DNA of 64,000 bases. Origin: Atriophallophorus winterbourni (lineage: Eukaryota; Platyhelminthes; Trematoda; Plagiorchiida; Microphallidae). Shown here in pieces: positions 10,936-23,305 of this stretch. The translations under genes were made by a program, and so were the position numbers. The DNA is taken from assembly GCA_013407085.1 (NCBI GenBank), contig JACCGJ010000615.1:26820-90819 (forward strand), given 5' to 3'. How positions within the stretch are numbered: the stretch's first letter is position 1; each line of letters opens with the position of its first letter. The notes under the pieces are model-generated. The model saw only the letters and a list, made by a program, of their open reading frames with translations. It searched no databases and was not told where the DNA came from.

Positions 10936-11934
10936 AGTTTTTTGGACTTATGTTATCGATCGTCTCAGGGGTATTATTTTGGAACATTTTTGCTTCACTT
11001 GCTCCCATCGATAAATCAGTTATCCATGTACATGCTTGTTAAATGGGTTCCACCTTGGTTGCCATGGTAGCAATACACCGCCAAATAAACCTGAATGTTC
11101 AATGTTCGAATTTATTACAAGGGTTGTAGCGTAAATATATATTTGATGTCTTGTTCACTCAGAATGTACAGAAAAAGAAAATGTGACAGACACTTCCCCG
11201 GCTAAGGTTACGATTTTTAGTAGAAAAAGTTTGGTCCAACTCCAAATTTATTTTTTCAGTTTTTGTGTAGTTTACAATTTCGTAGTTAGACTGTTTCTAT
11301 TCGATGTGCGATTTGTTCTGTCAGTTGTTTATTTCGTCTTGTCATTAAAACGGCAGACCAGTTTTTCGTTCAACATGTCTTACAAGTGCACTACTGTAAA
11401 GTTTTCGGTAATATTTACATAAAATTTCAAATTGGCTGTTTTAGTATAACCGTAAAATCAATACTACTGTATAACATTTACCTGGATCCCATTTCCATGA
11501 TATACAGAAGACAAGTGAGGTTTCTTTCTGGTTAATAATGAAGCACAGCTGAGCTACTCTTGTTTTGTACTCGCATCCAATGATTGATATAAATCCCTCT
11601 TTACTTCTTTTTTACTTTGCTTTTACTTTAGCTTTTTACTTCTCTTTACTTTACTTTATTGATATGCCATGGATTATTTCACACAACTGTCGAGGATATA
11701 CTTTTGTATTGGGAAATTCATGAGTTTATCTCCCAAAGATTCCGTTTAGCGGGTTCCACCCCTAGTCTTTAGCGCATTGGCCTTACCCATAAGGCAGTGG
11801 AGCGAGAGGGGTTTGCACCTAATGATGGCCGGTGACGGTCGAAGCGGTTCATACGCCCTTTTCCAAAAACTTCCAGTTCGGAGCCCGATAACCCCGTTGT
11901 CTGGTTGGTGACTGCAATTTTCGTTTGTGCACCA
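10936..11934. other. No gene seen; decayed repeat-like part
   Basis: AT-rich, with a pyrimidine-rich CTTTACTT-type tract near 11600-11655. From about 11745 a more GC-rich stretch looks like old repeat DNA but matches no other copy in the window. Confidence 0.4.
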
Positions 11935-12015
11935 GTGCTTGGCTAATCTGCCGCATTTGCACGCCGCCGGCGTGATTTACGTTCAGCAGTATCTGCTTTC
12001 CCCCAGCTTAAATCG
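11935..12015 (-). mobile_element. Family D LINE fragment
   Basis: The block GCACGCCGCCGGCGTGAT with TTCAGCAGTATCTGC matches the 7060-7115 part of the family D copy (minus-strand sense). Only about 80 bp remains. Confidence 0.55.
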
Positions 12016-12399
12016 TAAGGTCAAGCGCAACCAATTCTCCTTCACAAAGGTAATCGCACAATCCCGGCCTCTCCAAAGGACGACTCCCTTATTTTATCTT
12101 TTTATAATGTAGATCTTTTTGAATAAAAATATTTCCCTTCTCAACAAATTACCCAGAAAGTTTAGGCACATATTAGGGAAAATAAGATTTGTATACCAGG
12201 TTTTAGAAAGCATTTTTGTATTTGTTAATTTGGAATTCTACGGTATGTTTAAGGTGCGACGGATGCTCATTAAATGAATTTTTTAGCTTCGGTGACGTAA
12301 TCAAGGGTATTTCTGACATATTTATTGGTGAGAATGTTTTTCCTCCTGAAGCCAACATATGTCGTCAAGATAGCATATTGTGATCTTAACATATACCAA
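12016..12399. other. No recognisable feature
   Basis: AT-rich spacer between a family D fragment and the RTE-like element. Confidence 0.4.
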
Positions 12400-13984
12400 G
12401 GTTGTCCTGGCCGGAGCGGTTTTGGAGCTAAGCACCCAATTCCAAAAATACTCTAATGGACCGCGTCTAATATAGCCTCTGACAACCAAGATTCAAGATT
12501 CAAGTCCAGCTCCTGGCCTGCACGCGTGGTCCTGTGTGACCCAGCGGAATTGCTTCTACTGACAGGAGAAAGTGCGAAGGCGGCTGACTGGCGCCTCAAA
12601 ACCAGCTTGCTTCGGGCAGGTAGAGCTCGTAATTTCATGAAGGCGGTCCAACTAGGGGAAGGAAACCCCTTACCTCAAACCTGCACTGCCTTGTGGCTAC
12701 ATCCAATCATGGAGAAAGCTTCAGGAGTCAACCTCGAGGAGAAATCCTGTGACGGGATCATTGTCTAATCGTATCAACCTAGTTGTTCCTTTGGTTCCTG
12801 TGTTGTCATGGAGAGGGAACACTTGCTGCACGGGCAACAGCTAGTTGACCTATTAATTTGCTCTGAGGTACATTTCAACGCACCAATGGAGAGGATACTC
12901 CATACCACTTCGATGGATAATGACATGGGAAGCAGCAGATACCGGTTAATAGCTTTGGCTTGACTGGCGTATAGCTCAGCGCCTAGGGTCTGCTTCCGAC
13001 GGTGGGATATATTTTCAGGTCTCATTGGACGGCTACCGCCCGCCTCAAGCTGGGCAGCCCCCAGTAAATAAGGTGCTGTCTCGCCACGGGTTGCTATCCT
13101 CATTGGGTGCATGGGGATTAAGAATCAACCGACAAGCAGACTGTATTTTTCCGCACCAGCAAAACGAATTCCTAAACAGCAAAGGTCAGTTCTTAAACTG
13201 GGAACCTGGAACGTCCGGTCCATGCTTCCAGGATTTCATGACGACGTCTTGAATACCAGAGGCGTAAGAAAATCAGCTGTGATTAACAATGAGTTAAAAA
13301 GGCTGAATGTCGACGTGGCTGCCCTGCAAGAGACGTGATTTTCAGACACTGGTATGCTAACAGAAAGGGATAACATATTTGTTGGAAAGGAATGGGTTCT
13401 GATGGGCCTCGAATGCATGGCGAAATCTTCGGAGATGACTGCTGTGTTGGACGAGAAATGGTCAGCATTCTTGAAGTTCAAAGGTATGTCAACAAGTGAA
13501 AACTTACGACTTCTAACAGCAGCCAGAAATAAGGTCCAACAGACTGCAAGACGATGTGCAAATGACTATAGGACTGAAATTAGCCTCATTATCCAAAAAG
13601 CTACGGATACTGGAAATTTTCACGGTGTGTATGATGGGAGCCATTGGTCCAAACAAACTTAAAACGGCTCCCATTACGTCAATATCTGGTAACCCGATTG
13701 TCGAAAAAACTCAGGAGATGGAAAGATTGGTAGAATACTTCTCCTCTCAGTACGGTTTTACCGCATATACCTAAAAATTTGAGCGGTTGCCGAACATTGA
13801 ACATCTAGATGCCCATACTACTCTTACTAATACTTAACGACCGCTTAGCGAATGGGAAGGCCCCTGGTGACGACGGAATTCCACCCGAGCTCATCAACTG
13901 CTGTAGGACAGCATTATTACAGCCTCTTCATCATTTGCTTCTTCAGTGCTGGCAGGAGGAGTGTGTCCCGCAAGAGATGTAAAA
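12400..13984 (+). pseudogene. RTE-like LINE, internally deleted
   Basis: A 5' untranslated part (12400-13100) matches 26000-26620. The endonuclease starts near 13196 with LGTWNVRSM and VDVAALQET, hits a stop at 13336-13338, then most of the endonuclease is missing. The frame continues with a linker (KVQQTARRCANDYR) and the reverse transcriptase entry GAIGPNKLKTAP, then ANGKAPGDDGIPPELI and CWQEECVPQEM with a stop near 13979. These are ordered landmarks of RTE-clade proteins. The rest of the element is replaced by a CR1-like copy. Confidence 0.8.
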
Positions 13985-15800
13985 TCCTAAATTGCTATAT
14001 CGGATTGTCAATGCTCAATTTAGCGTGAAACCTGGAGTGTTTCCTATTCTTACGGACATTGGATTAACGGTCTCAGCAAAGGAAACAGCTGATGCTCTCG
14101 CTCAATTTTATGCTAAAGTATTTAGTTCGTTAGCGATTAGATTGACTGAAGCATTGTCGCCATCAACTGTGACGCAACAGCTGACTGAGATCGACATCAA
14201 TTCAGCGATTATGCAGCGACATTTGTGTCGAATGCGCCCTAGGAAATCCCCTGGAGTTGACGGAGTCACTCCGACTATACTGAAATCCTGTGACCAGCAG
14301 CTATGAGTACCTTTATGTGAATTGTTTAAACATTCTCTAACCGAAGGAGTGGTGCTAACAGAGTGGAAGAAAAGGGTAATTTCACCGATCTCAGATCCTG
14401 CAAATTACCGTCCTGTCAACATTCTTCCTGTGATATCCAAAGTTCTAGAGCACATAGTGACGGAAAAATAATTCATCACTTGGAATCACAAAATATGCTA
14501 TCTGTAGCGCAGCATGGTTTTCGTAAATGTCGCTCGTGCTTGACAAACTTGTTGACGGTGTTAAACGACTGGACCCAAGCGGTTGACGAAGAAGCTAGCA
14601 TCCACGCTTGCTATCTGGATATGTCTAAAGCTTTTGACCGAGTTGATCACTATCGACTACTACAAAAGCTAAAGCAAATGGGTATCGGCGGACAGCTACT
14701 CGTAATGCTTGAAATTTACCTCGGTGGGCGCAAGGCGTTCGTTCGAATCAACGGGGTACAATCGCAGGTTATTGATGCCTCTAGTGGCGTTCAGTCCTCA
14801 GGCTAGTACTTTTCTTGGTTTACATCAACGACCTACCAGGGACGCTCTCATGCAAGGTGATTCTATTTGCTGATGATATTAAACTTTGGACTTGGATAAA
14901 ATCAACTGCGGACTGTGTACAGCTGCAACGTGATCTAGATGCTCTACATGAATGGTCGGCACGGAATAAGTTGCCATTCAATTTCCAAAAAATGCAAGGT
15001 GTTGCAAATTGGTAAGCCATTCCAGGACCAATATCACTTTGGGCAGACAATTTTGAGCTTGACCGAGTCGGAAAGGGGTCTTGGAGTCTGGGTATTCGGC
15101 AGCCTGGAGAACAGCCTGTATTGTGAGGTCATCTACAAACGTGCTTTAAAGCTTCTAGGTATGCTGCGACGGAACGTTGTCCACCATCATGAAAGCCTAC
15201 TTAATTCCAACCATGGAGCATGCATCACAAGCTTGGACTTCGTGGTTAAAAAAGGATATATTATTGCTTGATAAAATATACCATCGTGCAACCAAACTCG
15301 TAGGTGTTTCCGGAAACTAACGTACGAGGAACGATTGCAAAAACTGAGACTCCATACTCCCCTTCAAAGAAGCCTTCGAAGTGATGTGATACTAACATAC
15401 AAAATATTAAATACCCCACATCATCCTTTAAAACATTTATTCGAATACCGCGAGTCACGACATACGCGCAGCCATTCAGCGACACTACAAATCACTTACT
15501 CCCGTATCAGCTGTTGCCGATATTTTTATTGTGTACGTGTCTGTTTCCTTTGGAATGCCCTCCCCGAAACTCTTGTCATCGCTCCCAGCGTCGAAACGTT
15601 CATTCGAAATTTGGATACATATTTGTTACATAACGATATAACGACACCTGCGTATTGACTCATGGTAGGTATTCAACTGGACTATACTTGACATTACATG
15701 TTTATTTGATACCTTTTTCCTGAACGAATATTTACTATAATATGGTAATTGTGAAGCTATGTGCTTTTTGTGACCATAAAGATTTATGTGTGACATGCAA
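13985..15800 (+). pseudogene. CR1-like LINE, 5'-truncated, multiply frameshifted
   Basis: Consecutive frames cover most of a reverse transcriptase and the tail domain. They include ETADALAQFYAKVFS, RPRKSPGVDGVTPTILK, QHGFRKCRSCLTNLL, ACYLDMSKAFDRVDH (the first catalytic Asp block), VYINDLPG with FADD (the catalytic Asp pair), LDALHEWSARNKLPFNF, GLGVWVFGSLENS, and the C-terminal block ending at 15658. At least four frame breaks and stops interrupt it. The 3' UTR shared with 3770-4095 runs to about 15790. It abuts the RTE fragment directly, so it probably inserted into it. Confidence 0.9.
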
Positions 15801-15887
15801 TTTAAATGAAATCAGCTTCAACAACCAATAGTTTTTTTAAGGAGAATAGGTAACTTGGACGGATTCATCAAATTGAGATATCTTGTC

Positions 15888-16035
15888 AAAAGTTATGTGT
15901 TGCTCACATATCCCGCACTTACACATCACTCTCGGTTTCTGGCGGTTTATCGTCTTCAAGTGGAGACAGTAAGATTCGGTTCAATGAGCCTTGAAACAGT
16001 CGTGAAGTGGTAAACAAAGTGGCTTCGGAGTCTTT
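15888..16035 (-). repeat. Family B repeat
   Basis: It shares TTGCTCACAT, CCGCACTTACACA, GGTTTCTGGC and GAGCCTTGAAACAGT with the family B copies at 5040, 27130 and 34745. The hammerhead-like core is disrupted (TCTTCAAGTGG in place of TCATCAGGTGG). Confidence 0.7.
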
Positions 16036-16664
16036 GAAACATCATGCATTTGCATATCTCAAGTGACTAACACTGCCTCTGATCAATGATATAAAATGTT
16101 TAATAATTCACAAGGTCTGCATACTTGACCGTAGTCCTACAGAGCAAATAAAATTATGAGTTCATGTGGCAGGTCATAATTTTCCTACACGCATGGTACT
16201 AGACGTGGGATGAAATAATGTGGACCTCCTCTAAAAACATCCATCCAACAGAACAGTATTCATCCCACACGGATACACACAAAGCAACTTGTAAAAATTA
16301 ATTAATCAACATCATGTATATGGAATAAATTTTTGTTCATTTAGATGAATTCAGCAATCAAGTGCCGAGGGTGACTCGTTCACAGTTACGCGTTAAACGT
16401 GTTTACTGTTTGCTTAAATTATGTATTACTTATTAAAAGTCAGTAGCTGAAAAATAAACAATAATGGTGTTAAAAATTTCAGATATTTCAATATTTATGG
16501 TTGAAAAGCAACAATAACCACAGGGTCGAAATATAGGTACTAAAAGGTATCAGTGTAAATAATGTAACATATATGACTGGTGTAGGACATGAAAATGATT
16601 TTCTTAATAGGCCGGGGCAATATCCGAGTTAGCTCTCAAGTTAACATCTAAATATAACTAGCTA
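16036..16664. other. No recognisable feature
   Basis: AT-rich intergenic sequence without an identifiable gene or repeat. Confidence 0.45.
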
Positions 16665-17080
16665 AGTCTAATAAATGGGCAGGTATGGAATTTCAGACAG
16701 GAGAAAATTGCATTGAATAAAAATGCTCGAAGCATTTCCGCTTAGAGTGTAGTATATCCAACCTGCAACAGTAACCATGGATGTTGCTGGAAGTTTGAAG
16801 TTGGAGAAGTGAAACATTTTCAAGAAGTTCATAAATGTTGTAAGATCGCCTAGAATACTCATTTGTAAAAGAACCCACAGGCCTATTCTTTTAAGGCAAT
16901 TAACGCACGGCATATTGTGAAAACTGTGTAATCGCTTAGACGCTCGAAGATATAGACCCGCTAGAAGCAAGATATCTTTTGGAGCCAAGGTGCCTAGGCT
17001 AGAGCAGCATTGTCTAGAACCCACGTGTATATACGTGTTCGTCGTTAGAGAAAACAAATCCAGGAAAAACGTCAAAATTT
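16665..17080 (-). pseudogene. CR1-like LINE C-terminal fragment, strongly decayed
   Basis: On the minus strand LGTLAPKDILLLAGLYLRASKR parallels LDTMAPKHILLLGRIYQRASK of the copy at 31340-31850. It is followed by a relic of the same FYSVRVC-type region after a frame change. Only the tail domain downstream of the reverse transcriptase remains. Confidence 0.7.
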
Positions 17081-17704
17081 ACATCGTAGCACACCCAGCA
17101 TACGAGAGGCGCGTTTATAAAAAGCTTCACACTTTAGACCATTTTCCAGCATACTACCACAAATCCTGTTACCTAAAAAACGACGCGTTAACATAACAAC
17201 GATTAACTCTTTAGCAAAAACAATATATTTAATGAGGACATCACTTTTTGTACCACATAATGTATGCTCGAAACCGGACCTTAAACCCTCTTAACCCATC
17301 TCTGTTATTTCGGTGCACAAGTTAGCAGTCTTACAGTCATCTTGTAGCTTATCTTTCTTTTTATTGGCCATAGCTCTACAATCATTGTTGCTTATATGCA
17401 ACCCGTTTATTGAATAATGTGCCGAGTTGTTTGACACCAACTGTATAATTGCTCAATCAAGCTCTTTCAAACTCCCTCGTAGAGCTCCGATCTAATGAGA
17501 CCGAAGAGTTGAGCACAGACCCCATGGGCTCTAGCTATCTGGCGAGGAAAAAACCCAGAGATGAAAGACGCAGCTAGCATCATTCTCTGAGATGTGAACA
17601 GATACGACATCTCCAGTTAAATATCCGTATTTGTACGTGCTAAACCATCGTGTTCATATTGATTTCAATACAAAGAGTTTCTAGTTGGTAATTTACTAAG
17701 TAAT
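17081..17704. other. No recognisable feature
   Basis: AT-rich intergenic sequence; no coding or RNA feature recognised. Confidence 0.45.
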
Positions 17705-17980
17705 TTGTTGCTGCTGCTATTCGCCTACTTCGGCCGATGTCGACCATGGATGTAAGTCTTGAGGTTTCCATGCTCCATAGCTTTTCGAATAACTAAACAG
17801 TCCGGTTCGAGAGGAACAATCGCTGATGCAGTGCTCACAGAGGTAGGCAGTACTCGGACGAAGGATGTCAGTTGCACGCTGACGGTGTCATCAAAAATCA
17901 GCGATCGTAAGTAGTATCCATCTCTCTACAGCTTGTAGATGAAGCTTTACACAGTGCCTCCAAACTGAGTGGTAAAGAGC
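17705..17980 (-). mobile_element. Family D LINE 3' end, decayed
   Basis: It aligns throughout with 6893-7170: GTCGACCATGGATG, AATAACTAAACAG, GAGGAACAATC and the GCACGC region. It begins after TTGCTGCTGCT, the remnant of the CAA-rich tail read on the other strand. The zinc-finger frame is broken. Confidence 0.7.
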
Positions 17981-20144
17981 AAGTTCTTCCTAACCCTTAA
18001 GGTCAATTTCAAGAGGATTAGTATCACTGTTACATACGTCCATTCCGCTATTTATCGTTTTCATTAAAAGCAGACGCTGGAAATTTCCAACGCAACATTA
18101 TTCAACTTAGTTCTTTTTGGATTAGTGTGACAGTCTATCGATCCGACGCGAAACATGAATGTTCATCTGACCGGTGCTGTCCACTATTTCATTTAATGAT
18201 TACAGGTTGCGGTTTTTAAAAAAATGAAAGTTCGAAATTCGCGAATCTCTCATCTTCTAACGCTATTCTCATTCTGAAGTCACGCCGTTCGCTTAGTTAG
18301 AGTTTAGCCAACCTGCGTTTGCTAGATGCCACACATCTCACCTGACCTTACGCTCAGAGACATTATTCACCCGTGAACGTTGAGCGTCAAATAAGGTCAC
18401 TGCGTGTAGCCTGAGAAATCACCGTTGAGCGACCCGCGAGTGTGGTTCACTACACTACCGTCATCTCCGATTGGCTATCAGTCACAAATAAACAATAATT
18501 CATCCAGGACATCTGACACTGCAATGCTAATGGATACGGGGATGCTCATTTATTATGTCAAAGGTGGAGTACGATCACAAGGCCGCAAAGGATGATTTCG
18601 CGTTTGCTAACGGTTACTGAATATAGCGAATTGCTACTATAGGCTGATAAAGTAACATGTGAATGTATCGCGGCAAGGAAGCAACAACAATAGTTCGTTT
18701 AAAGAACACATCGTGATGTCTAATTTCTTTGAAATACAGTTGCGATAAGATAACAAACATTCGATGGAATAAATATGATGCGAGAATGTGGTTTAACTTT
18801 CATATCTCGTTCAGTCTATGTTTCAGTATTTTTGGACCACAGCTTTCGGTCAGTGAGGTGGAATCTTGCAATGAAGATTGTCAAGATGATACACGGTATG
18901 TGGTTGCGGTTACCAGAAAATGAATTGTCATCAATAACATATTGGTATTCAGAGGTAGAGGTGGTAACTTGAGTATCTGTTGGCGTCAACACATTTGAAG
19001 AATGATAAATAAAGCTTGAAATTTGAATTCATAGTTGGATAAAAATGGTCTTCCTTTCGGAGATGTCCACCCCCCAGGGTTTTAGAATCACGATAATACA
19101 CAAAGACTGTCAAATGTGACCTAACTTTTATTACAGTGAAAAGAAAGCGCATTCCTTCCGCATAGATTTCAGAAGCTTATGCAGGGCAACGATAAAAACT
19201 GAACCTCGAAGGCCGGTTAAGAGACATCACAAATCAACTACAATAGAGATAGATGGATAGACAGATAGATAGATAGCCAGAGAAAGTGAGAGATTGCTAG
19301 AATTAATAGATCGATAATATTTAGTTCGTCCAGTTGCGTATATTATTTTTTTAGATTTCATAGCCATCGTCTCGGTAGTGTTTTCATGGAAGATAAAAAA
19401 TCCAATTAGTCTATTGCAATCTCTTGGCCTTCCTCTTTTCTCCTAATAACAACCGTTCTATTCAACACGATGAAAAGGAATTTAAATGGTGAGATCAACT
19501 AAAACCCTGCATCCGCAAGACACTACGCACAGGAATTAACACGTTTCACAAATTCCCTGAGCATCACTATAGTTGTGACCAACCACGAGTTTTATCGTTT
19601 GCAGTAACTCTGGGGTATTGATCCGGTTATTTAGATCTCATTTCGAGACGAATTATAAATGTTTTAAAATAAGATTTCATGCCTATAACCTGAGGCGCTC
19701 GACGTTCAAGAAAGGTTCACCATCATCTATTCGTGGAATTGATTTTGAGGTTTCACGAGACACGAGAGTTCCTACGAGACGCGATAACAGAGGCTCTTTA
19801 CATCGCACTGTAGATCTCGTTTTGAATTGACAAATTTAGCACAAAAACTGAACCAAGGTGTGTTGAGGAATAAAGAGATTCGTTACGAGGATACTGGACG
19901 ACAACGATGGAAATGTGGCTTTGTTCGTGAGTCTCATCTTGACAATTTATGTTGGAGAGGGGGCTTAAAATCAATCCATTGGCGATGGCCCGATATTACG
20001 ATCTTCAATTTTAAATTAAAGTTTCTGGAACATTGTGCGATTATTGCACCAGGGCTTTAATATACCCGTTTTTACTTTTAAAATTACATGAGATTACAGT
20101 CAATCAATGGTCCTCACATATTTGACAACTGTACTCAGCCTTGT
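17981..20144. other. Long stretch with no gene seen
   Basis: About 2.1 kb. Frames of 60-78 codons exist (18729-18972, 19618-20060), but none shows a domain, a good start context or similarity to other parts of the window. Confidence 0.4.
19242..19278. repeat. GATA microsatellite
   Basis: An imperfect run of GATA and GACA/GATG units. Confidence 0.85.
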
Positions 20145-20900
20145 ACGATTCAAAGTAATTCAAAGTTTTAATGGTCCAAAAAGCAAATACTTTATAGTAA
20201 CCACAGATTAAAAATATAGGGAATGCATAAAAACATCACAAATGTTTTATCCATATGGAAAGTCAGCACATGTATTCACGTGCAAGGTTAGATTTGGTCA
20301 ACATATACTTGTCAAGTTCAGCCTTGAACATGTTCAGGCTTGATGCAAAAATGATATGTGGAGGCAGAGAGTTCCATATAAAATAAACTCTGACAGCAAA
20401 GAAAAATCTTCGACAATTTGATCTGGAGTGTGGAATAATTAACTTGTAGCCCTGCGATTGGCTAACACGGGCTTCTTGCCAATGAAACAGGTGTTCAAGT
20501 GGATGATCCACTGTATGCAGAATGTTGAACAGCAGGATCAAGTCACCCCTGACACGAAGGTACGTAAAGTCAAATAGGTTTAGAGTTGCAACCCACTCCT
20601 CGTATGGCCCGGTCACCAGTTTTGTAGCGCGGTGGTATACGCGTTGCAGCAAGTTCATGTCCTTTTGTAACCATGGGGACCATGCTGGAAAAGCATACTC
20701 CATTGTCGGTCTGATATAGGTGTTAATTATACGTGGTAGTATCTGCTTTGAGAAACGACCAAAGATCCTTCTGAGCAATGCTAAGCCTTGGCAGGACTTT
20801 TTGTATACAACAGAACACTGCCGTGAAGACTTCAAGTTACTGCTAATCCACACGCCCATGTCTTTCTCTTTAGTAACCCATGAAAGTTGCTGAGATCCCA
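20145..20900 (-). pseudogene. CR1-like LINE C-terminal half, long open frame
   Basis: A single uninterrupted frame (20859-20263) encodes about 198 residues of the CR1-like tail: GVWISSNLKSSRQCSVVYKK, then IRPTMEYAFPAWSPWLQKD, VYHRATKLVTGPYEEW, LRVRGDLILLFNILH and FFFAVRVYFIWNSLPP. The 3' end has ATTCAAAGTAATTCAAAG, the tandem tail on the other strand. It is the best preserved tail of this family here, but the catalytic reverse transcriptase is missing, so it cannot be autonomous. Confidence 0.88.
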
Positions 20901-21426
20901 GAGAGTATGTGAATTAAAATGATTTACCGACGTTTAACATTTTACATTGGCAAACTCAAACTTACTCTTTTTGTTTTCCTTATAATTTGCTTATGTGGAT
21001 CGGCCAATCGTCTTTCCATTAAAACCCTATTATTTGATGGAATTATCTGTCGAACTTCCAACTCCCCAAAATCAGAAATGTGATTTCATTAGCGGTTGTT
21101 AATTTTAACAACGATACAACTCCTCTAAGTACGCAAGCTGATTCTCTCAGCCATTTCTCGTTGATAATTTACGTATTAAACGACGATTTGAAACCGGTAT
21201 CTACTCGGTATGACGGAAATGTACGTAACTTTTGGTGCTACTCATGTATATCTCGATTGAACTCTCTACAAACTTTAGGTTTATTCCCCTCATTAGTTAA
21301 GAAGAGCAAATGTGTCTAAGTAAGCTTTGAAATCAGTTATTTTCGTTGTTAACGGTAAACCAGATAATATGAGTATCAAAGATAACAAATTTATACCAGA
21401 TTTCGTAAATTATAACACAGTACGAT
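20901..21426. other. No recognisable feature
   Basis: AT-rich spacer; a faint continuation of the CR1-like copy may reach about 20950. Confidence 0.4.
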
Positions 21427-21945
21427 CGCTGTGAGTGCTTCGAGAGAGACTGTTCCTCCCAAATAGGGTTATTTAGTCATTCGAAAAACTGTGGAGCATA
21501 AAAACCTCATGCACTTATGACCTCATGTTGACATTCAAAATCCTGCATTCTGAAAACCATCCCATTAAACACTTGCTAAAGCCCAATGGCCTTACTCGAA
21601 CACGAAAACATCCAAAGGCTTTAAGCATTCCGCATTCTCGATTGGATATTCATCGTGATTTTTTCCGGGCAAGAATTTGTTTCACTTGGAACATTTTGCC
21701 TGAAGAAATCACACGCTTGGAATCTGTTGAGGTTTTCGAATCCAAACTGGATGAGTTTATGACGAACCATGCGGTATGCGACTGTCCATATTGATTTTTG
21801 GAAGATTTAGTATTTTTACTCGATATACCCCGTCATCCTATGGTTATTGTTAAGCTTAGTGCATTCTTACCATACAACTTTCTGAGTTCTGAGTACTGAG
21901 ATGTACATTCATGGTCGACATCGACTGAAGGATGCCAACACCAAC
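21427..21945 (+). mobile_element. Family D LINE end split by an inserted CR1 tail
   Basis: The family D sequence runs in the plus sense at 21427-21518 (GACTGTTCCTCCC, TTTAGTCATTCGAAAAACTG) and resumes at 21899-21945 (GTCGACATCGACTGAAG followed by CCAACACCAACACC, the CAA-type tail). The 380 bp between belong to a CR1-like element. The order gives the relative age: family D first, CR1 later. Confidence 0.65.
21519..21898 (+). pseudogene. CR1-like LINE 3' fragment nested in family D
   Basis: The frame closing at 21794 reads MLTFKILHSENHPIKHLLK, then IPHSRLDIHRDFFRARIC, TWNILPEEI and FESKLDEFM, the conserved end of the CR1-like protein. The 3' end near 21880 shows TTCTGAG repeated in tandem, a 7-bp tail unit like those of the other copies. 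Confidence 0.75.
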
Positions 21946-22379
21946 ACCTATTTTTAGCCGTTTGCGCGTACAAATAAAATTAAACCGAAAACAGGCGTTG
22001 CTCAAACTTTGCATTACGATCATTTCACGCGCAAACTCGGTTACTTATAATGACATTCTTGAGAAAATCCTGAAACAACATTTCTCCTCTTGCGATCAAC
22101 ACAAAAATACTATCCTCGTTGATAATTCCCACTGGTTAAATGAGGATGTGCTTAAAAGTCAAGCTTCCTCAAAAACTCGTTCAAAACACATCATACTGCC
22201 ATCTAGAAGGTCTTCATATCGGTGGTCTTTCATTCTATTTGCATTAAAATATCTTTGTCAAAAATAACTGCTAATTGAACAATTACGGTCGAATTTATCT
22301 AGTTTATATCATGTGAGCATTTCCTGCGAATATTTTTCCTTTATCTGTAAGTTGTACACTATTCGTTTTGTTTTATTCA
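21946..22379 (+). other. Unidentified ORF region, probably retroelement-derived
   Basis: A frame ending at 22267 has KLNRKQALLKL and KNTILVDNSHWLNEDVL. It lies just upstream of another CR1-like tail on the same strand, so it may be a degraded upstream part of that element. I cannot match it to a specific domain. Confidence 0.25.
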
Positions 22380-22835
22380 ACACTATTTGGAAGCGTGATT
22401 TTACACGAAGACGATTGAGGATCGACCTGATTCTGGCTTACAAGATACTGCGGATCGAAAACCATCCGCTTAGCGAACTAATAAAAGTAAACTCCCCTCG
22501 AAATACACGCAGTCACTCGTGTTGCCTCGAAATACCGCACTCAAGACTTGATTGTCGTCGCTATTTCTTCTCTGTGCGTATCTGCTTTCTATGGAATGCG
22601 CTACCGCAAGATGTTGTGAATGCAACGACAATTGGTGTTTTCAAATCGAAATTGGATGCATACGTCAAACAAAACCCTGAATTTGGCCCGGTGTATTGAA
22701 GCAACATGAACCCAGAAAAATATTAACAATGTGATTTTGATTAAATTTTTCTTTTTGCAATAGTTGTCATCCAATGGTACGTGTAAAGCATTAGCTTTTT
22801 ATCACCATAAAATCTTGATTCTTGATTGTTGAAAT
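22380..22835 (+). pseudogene. CR1-like LINE 3' end
   Basis: The frame closing at 22699 carries LRIDLILAYKILRIENHPL, then LEIPHSRLDCRRYFFSVRIC, LWNALPQDVV and FKSKLDAYVK. This is the same C-terminal block as at 21519 and 31340. The 3' UTR ends at TCTTGATTCTTGATT, two clean units of the tandem tail. Confidence 0.82.
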
Positions 22836-23305
22836 TTTGAAAATTCGCGAATACAGCTTTGTCTTTTTTTCTTCTTTTGATATATGGAAGTATGAAAAAT
22901 CAAATCGAACGATATAACTAATTACAGAACAAGAAGTTTCGAAAATGCCTTTAGCATCAAGAAGAAAAAGTAAAGCAATATTTGAAATTATTCCAAAGTT
23001 CAGTAAATTGCTAATGCTGAAAAATTAGTACATATCAAGCAGGAACACTACACCGTAATAACGAGATGCAAAATGGATAAAATGTTCTATTTGCAATCGG
23101 ATTATTTCACAAAATACGTGTTCACCCTTATTCTCAGTTATACCCAGGTCAAAGCGCCAACCCAAAATAGTTGGGAAAATATTTGTCATATCATAACACC
23201 CTTTGGCGTCGATGAAATCCTAGCATCACTACAGCTTCCTGCTAATGAAACCGTATATTGGCCATGCTCATATGGAAAGCGTGCTGAAAAGTTTACTTGC
23301 TTATA
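22836..23305. other. No recognisable feature
   Basis: AT-rich spacer before the SINE pair. Confidence 0.4.

Noticed and set aside
11755..11810. Second tRNA-like stretch
   Set aside because: GGTTCCACCCC resembles a B box with one mismatch, but no A box or cloverleaf could be drawn.
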